A stretch of 8,656 nt of DNA. Source: Gemmobacter sp. Lineage in GTDB: Bacteria > Pseudomonadota > Alphaproteobacteria > Rhodobacterales > Rhodobacteraceae. The stretch is taken from NCBI GenBank assembly GCA_003509785.1, contig DOMY01000036.1, positions 14,693 through 23,348 on the forward strand, written 5' to 3'. The notes under the pieces were generated by a model. It saw only the letters and a program-made list of their open reading frames with translations, made no database searches and had not been told where the DNA came from. This document shows, piece by piece, positions 6,521 through 8,656 of the stretch (within the stretch, counting starts at the first letter, position 1; every line of letters starts with the position of its first letter). The position numbers were made by a program, and so were the translations under genes.

Positions 6521-6604
6521 CCACCTCGGGGTGCCCGCAAGGGCTGAGACGCAATCGCGGACCCGTTGAACCTGAACCGGTTAGGACCGGCGGAGGGAAG
6601 GTGC
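6521..6604 (+). ncRNA. TPP riboswitch aptamer (THI element)
   Basis: This RNA binds thiamine pyrophosphate and controls thiamine genes. The conserved blocks are all present in order: CTCGGGGTGCCC, a GCAA tetraloop, GGGCTGAGA (6541-6549), ACCCGTTGAACCTGAACCGG (6561-6580), and ACCGGCGGAGGGAAG (6586-6600). Stem P1 pairs CACCT (6522-6526) with AGGTG (6599-6603). P2 pairs GGGT (6529-6532) with ACCC (6561-6564). P3 pairs GCCC with GGGC across the GCAA loop, and the other arm has CCGG/CCGG. A small extra stem, CGC/GCG, lies at 6550-6559. Location directly before thiB, a thiamine uptake gene, matches the known biology: high TPP should lower expression. Confidence 0.97.
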
Positions 6605-6652
6605 GCGGGTCTGGTTCCCGTCTCCGTCTCCGCTCGTCGCAGATGGAGGAAG
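6605..6652 (+). promoter_or_regulatory. Riboswitch expression platform with thiB ribosome binding site
   Basis: Two tandem copies of TCTCCG (6621-6626, 6627-6632) precede the SD GGAGG (6645-6649). Either copy can pair with the SD (5-6 bp including G-U). Either can instead pair with GGCGGAGG (6589-6596) inside the aptamer's 3' half (about 8 bp including G-U). When TPP holds the aptamer folded, the TCTCCG copies would be free to cover the SD. Without TPP they would be captured upstream and translation allowed. No U-rich terminator is present, so control of translation is the favoured reading. The GGAGG lies only 3 bases from the ATG at 6653, which is unusually close. Confidence 0.55.
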
Positions 6653-7639
6653 ATGTTGAAATCTCTCATGTTTGCTGCGGGTTTCCTGAGTATTTCTGCG
6701 CTTGCCGCGCAGGCGGAAACCCCTGTTCTTGACGTATACACCTACGACAGTTTCATTTCCGAATGGGGCCCCGGCCCGGCCATCGAACAGGCGTTCGAGG
6801 CCGAATGTGGCTGCGACCTGCGCTTTACCGCCGCAGGCGACGGCGCCGCCCTTCTGGCCCGGCTGCAGCTGGAAGGTGTTGATTCTCCTGCAGATATTCT
6901 GCTTGGCCTTGATACCAACCTCACCGCCGCCGCCCGCGCCACCGGCCTTTTCGCCCCGCATGGCCAAACCCCGGCGCTGTCCCTGCCGGTGGATTTCGCG
7001 GATGCCGATTTCCTGCCCTACGACTGGGGCTGGTTTGCCTTCGTGCACAACCGCAACCTGCTTGCGCCCAAGAATTTCAAAGACTTGGCCGCTTCTGATC
7101 TGCAGATCGTCATTCAGGATCCCCGCTCTTCCACCCCCGGGCTTGGCCTGCTGATGTGGGTGAAGGCGGCCTATGGCGATGAGGCGTCAACGATCTGGAA
7201 AAATCTTGCGGATAACATCGTCACCGTAACCCCCGGCTGGTCCGAGGCTTATGGCATGTTCACCGAAGGCGAGGCGGATATGGTGCTCAGCTACACCACC
7301 TCGCCCGCCTATCACCTGATCGCAGAGGAGGATGACACCAAGACTGCCGCTCTGTTCGACGAAGGCCATTACCTTCAGGTCGAGGTGATGGGAAAGCTTG
7401 CTGGCAGCGATCAGTCTGAATTGGCTGACAAATTTCTGGCCTTCATGCTGACCGATGCCGCGCAGACGGTGCTGCCGGTGACGAACTGGATGTATCCGGC
7501 CCATACCCCGGCGGCAGGTTTGCCCAAAGGGTTTGAAACCCTGATCCAACCGGGAAAATCGCTGCTTCTGGGCGCGGATGAGGCTTTGGCACTGCGCGAT
7601 CCGGCGCTGGAAGAATGGCGCGCGGCGCTGGCGCGCTGA
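6653..7639 (+). CDS. thiB: Thiamine ABC transporter, periplasmic binding protein
   Basis: ThiB captures thiamine, thiamine phosphate or TPP in the periplasm and delivers it to ThiP/ThiQ. The product is 328 residues, against about 327 for E. coli ThiB. It begins with a signal peptide (MLKSLMFAAGFLSISALAAQA, probable cleavage after residue 21) and the mature protein opens with VLDVYTYDSF. Strongly conserved stretches include YDWGWFAFVHN (123-133), DPRSSTPGLGLLMWVKAAYG (156-175), PGWSEAYGMF (194-203), LSYTTSPAYH (212-221), GHYLQVEV (238-245) and NWMYP (278-282). Trp196, Tyr214 and Trp279 match the aromatic residues I recall stacking on the ligand in E. coli ThiB. The ATG at 6653 is chosen because it gives the signal peptide. 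An in-frame start at 6566 lies inside the riboswitch, and ATG 6668 would remove the Lys-bearing N-terminus. The 3' end overlaps thiP by 25 bases. Confidence 0.96.
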   Translation: MLKSLMFAAGFLSISALAAQAETPVLDVYTYDSFISEWGPGPAIEQAFEAECGCDLRFTAAGDGAALLARLQLEGVDSPADILLGLDTNLTAAARATGLFAPHGQTPALSLPVDFADADFLPYDWGWFAFVHNRNLLAPKNFKDLAASDLQIVIQDPRSSTPGLGLLMWVKAAYGDEASTIWKNLADNIVTVTPGWSEAYGMFTEGEADMVLSYTTSPAYHLIAEEDDTKTAALFDEGHYLQVEVMGKLAGSDQSELADKFLAFMLTDAAQTVLPVTNWMYPAHTPAAGLPKGFETLIQPGKSLLLGADEALALRDPALEEWRAALAR

Positions 7640-8656
7640 TCGCCCGCACCACCGCTCTGGCCCTGGCCGCGCTGACGCTGGGGCCGGTGGCTGCGGTGCT
7701 GTGGCGCGCTGGGGGCGGGATGCCCGGCGCGGCTGATCTGGCCGCGCTGCGCTTTACGGTGCTGCAGGCGGTGCTTTCGGCGCTGGCTTCTGTGATTTGC
7801 GCCATCCCGCTGGCCCGTGCCTTGGCCCGTCGCCGTTTTCCGGGCCGGGCGCTGGCTATTTCGGCTCTGGGCGCGCCTTTTCTGCTGCCGGTGATTGTGG
7901 CGGTGCTGGGCCTGCTGGCGATCTTTGGCCGGTCTGGAATCTTCAATACCGCCTTGCGGGATCTGGGTCTGCCCCAGATTTCGATCTTCGGTCTGGGCGG
8001 TGTGGTGCTGGCGCATGTGTTTCTGAACATGCCGCTGGCCACACGGATGATCCTGCAGGGCTGGCAGGCGATTCCGGCTGAACGGATCCGGCTGGCGGAG
8101 AGTTTGGGCTTCGGGCCAGCCCACATCTTGCGGCATATTGAACTTCCGATGCTACGGGATGTGGTGCCGGGCGCGGCGCTGGCGGTCTTTGCCATTTGCC
8201 TGACCAGCTTTGCCGTCGTGCTGGTGCTGGGCGGCGGGCCTGCGGCGACCACGGTGGAGCTGGCGATCTATCAGGCCGTGCGCTTTGAATTCGATCTGGC
8301 GCGCGCCGCCACCCTGGCGCTGATGCAGGTGGCGTCCTGCGGCGTTGCGTTGGCGCTGGCCGCGGCCTTTACCCTGCCCAGCGGCTTTGGCGCCGGGCTG
8401 GACCGGGGGCAGGTGCTGCCGCGCCCGGGCGGTTGGTGCAGGCTGGCCGATGCCGCCGCCATCACCTTGGCGGCGCTGTTCATCGGTGGGCCGATTCTGT
8501 CTGTGGTGCTGCGCGGCCTGCCCGGTCTGGCCGATCTGCCCGGCGCGGTCTGGCCTGCGCTGGGAAATTCGCTTCTGGTGGCGGTTCTCGCAGCCCCCAT
8601 GGCGGTGGGCGGGGCGCTGGCCTTGGCCATGGGGCGGGCGCAGGGGCTGCGCGGGC
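7615..8656 (+). CDS. thiP: Thiamine ABC transporter permease, 3'-truncated by window edge
   Basis: ThiP is the inner-membrane channel of the thiamine importer, in family members a single chain of about 510-540 residues made of two fused permease halves. Here 347 residues are visible and the frame is open to the window end. The ATG at 7615 lies inside thiB; MARGAGALIARTTALALAAL starts the first helix. The first half has multiple helices and a clear ATPase-contact (EAA) loop, GWQAIPAERIRLAESLGFG (149-167) continuing to ILRHIELP (171-178), followed by TSFAVVLVLGGGP (197-209). The second half begins near residue 275 (helices at about 280-298 and 315-335). Its EAA loop is beyond the window. No good SD is visible, so translation probably couples to thiB. 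Codon choice differs from upstream genes: Ala is often GCG or GCT instead of mostly GCC. Fbp/AfuB-type iron permeases look similar, but the context fixes ThiP. Confidence 0.93.
   Translation, partial: MARGAGALIARTTALALAALTLGPVAAVLWRAGGGMPGAADLAALRFTVLQAVLSALASVICAIPLARALARRRFPGRALAISALGAPFLLPVIVAVLGLLAIFGRSGIFNTALRDLGLPQISIFGLGGVVLAHVFLNMPLATRMILQGWQAIPAERIRLAESLGFGPAHILRHIELPMLRDVVPGAALAVFAICLTSFAVVLVLGGGPAATTVELAIYQAVRFEFDLARAATLALMQVASCGVALALAAAFTLPSGFGAGLDRGQVLPRPGGWCRLADAAAITLAALFIGGPILSVVLRGLPGLADLPGAVWPALGNSLLVAVLAAPMAVGGALALAMGRAQGLRG

Noticed and set aside
6566..6652. N-terminal extension of thiB starting within the riboswitch
   Set aside because: The extra residues would be encoded by conserved aptamer RNA and would place the signal peptide internally; the start at 6653 gives a normal signal peptide.
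7443..8252. Minus-strand open frames (also 7411-8136) opposite thiB/thiP
   Set aside because: The plus strand here encodes ThiP with a clear EAA loop and membrane helices; the antisense translation is low-complexity and Ser/Arg/Ala-rich.
1..8656. CRISPR array, tRNA/rRNA genes, insertion sequences, phage or toxin-antitoxin modules
   Set aside because: No spaced direct repeats, cloverleaf-like sequences, transposase motifs or terminal inverted repeats were seen on reading both strands; by eye this cannot exclude very small elements.

Overview
The window is GC-rich chromosomal DNA. Its coding style is that of an alphaproteobacterium, most likely family Rhodobacteraceae (Rhodobacter, Paracoccus and Gemmobacter-like genera). 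The reasons are the strong preference for C or G at third codon positions, the succinylase-type DapE, the glutathione-dependent formaldehyde enzyme FghA, and an intergenic palindromic element of a kind I recall from that family. The assignment rests on sequence style and memory, not on a database search. All ten genes are on the plus strand and are densely packed, with several stop/start overlaps. No tRNA, rRNA, CRISPR, insertion sequence, phage gene or origin was seen.

Layout: (1) Positions 2-1419 hold the 3' part of dapE (lysine/diaminopimelate synthesis), coupled by a 4-base overlap to an ElaA/YjcF-like GNAT acetyltransferase. (2) Positions 1420-1534 are a short gap with three consecutive palindromes and a further hairpin. 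(3) Positions 1535-3755 hold an AEC-family permease, fghA (S-formylglutathione hydrolase) and a YaiI/UPF0178 (DUF188) protein, apparently one transcription unit. (4) Positions 3756-3881 are a gap with a strong hairpin and an uncertain start for the next gene. (5) Positions 3882-6375 hold an EamA/DMT-family transporter, a HAD-superfamily hydrolase and an ornithine cyclodeaminase/mu-crystallin-family enzyme, chained by two ATGA overlaps. (6) Positions 6376-6520 are a gap with two hairpins and a plausible sigma-70 promoter. (7) From 6521 to the end there is a clear TPP riboswitch, then thiB and thiP, the binding protein and permease of the thiamine ABC transporter. The thiQ ATPase presumably lies beyond the window.

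The best-supported functional unit is the riboswitch with thiBP: thiamine pyrophosphate sensing should shut off thiamine uptake. The leader shows base pairings that suggest control by hiding the ribosome binding site. The DMT/HAD/cyclodeaminase trio looks like a small metabolic operon of unknown substrate; its last enzyme lacks the expected catalytic Asp of true ornithine cyclodeaminase. I see no convincing sign of a wholly new biological system. Most of the window is ordinary core and housekeeping content, and the findings below are modest.
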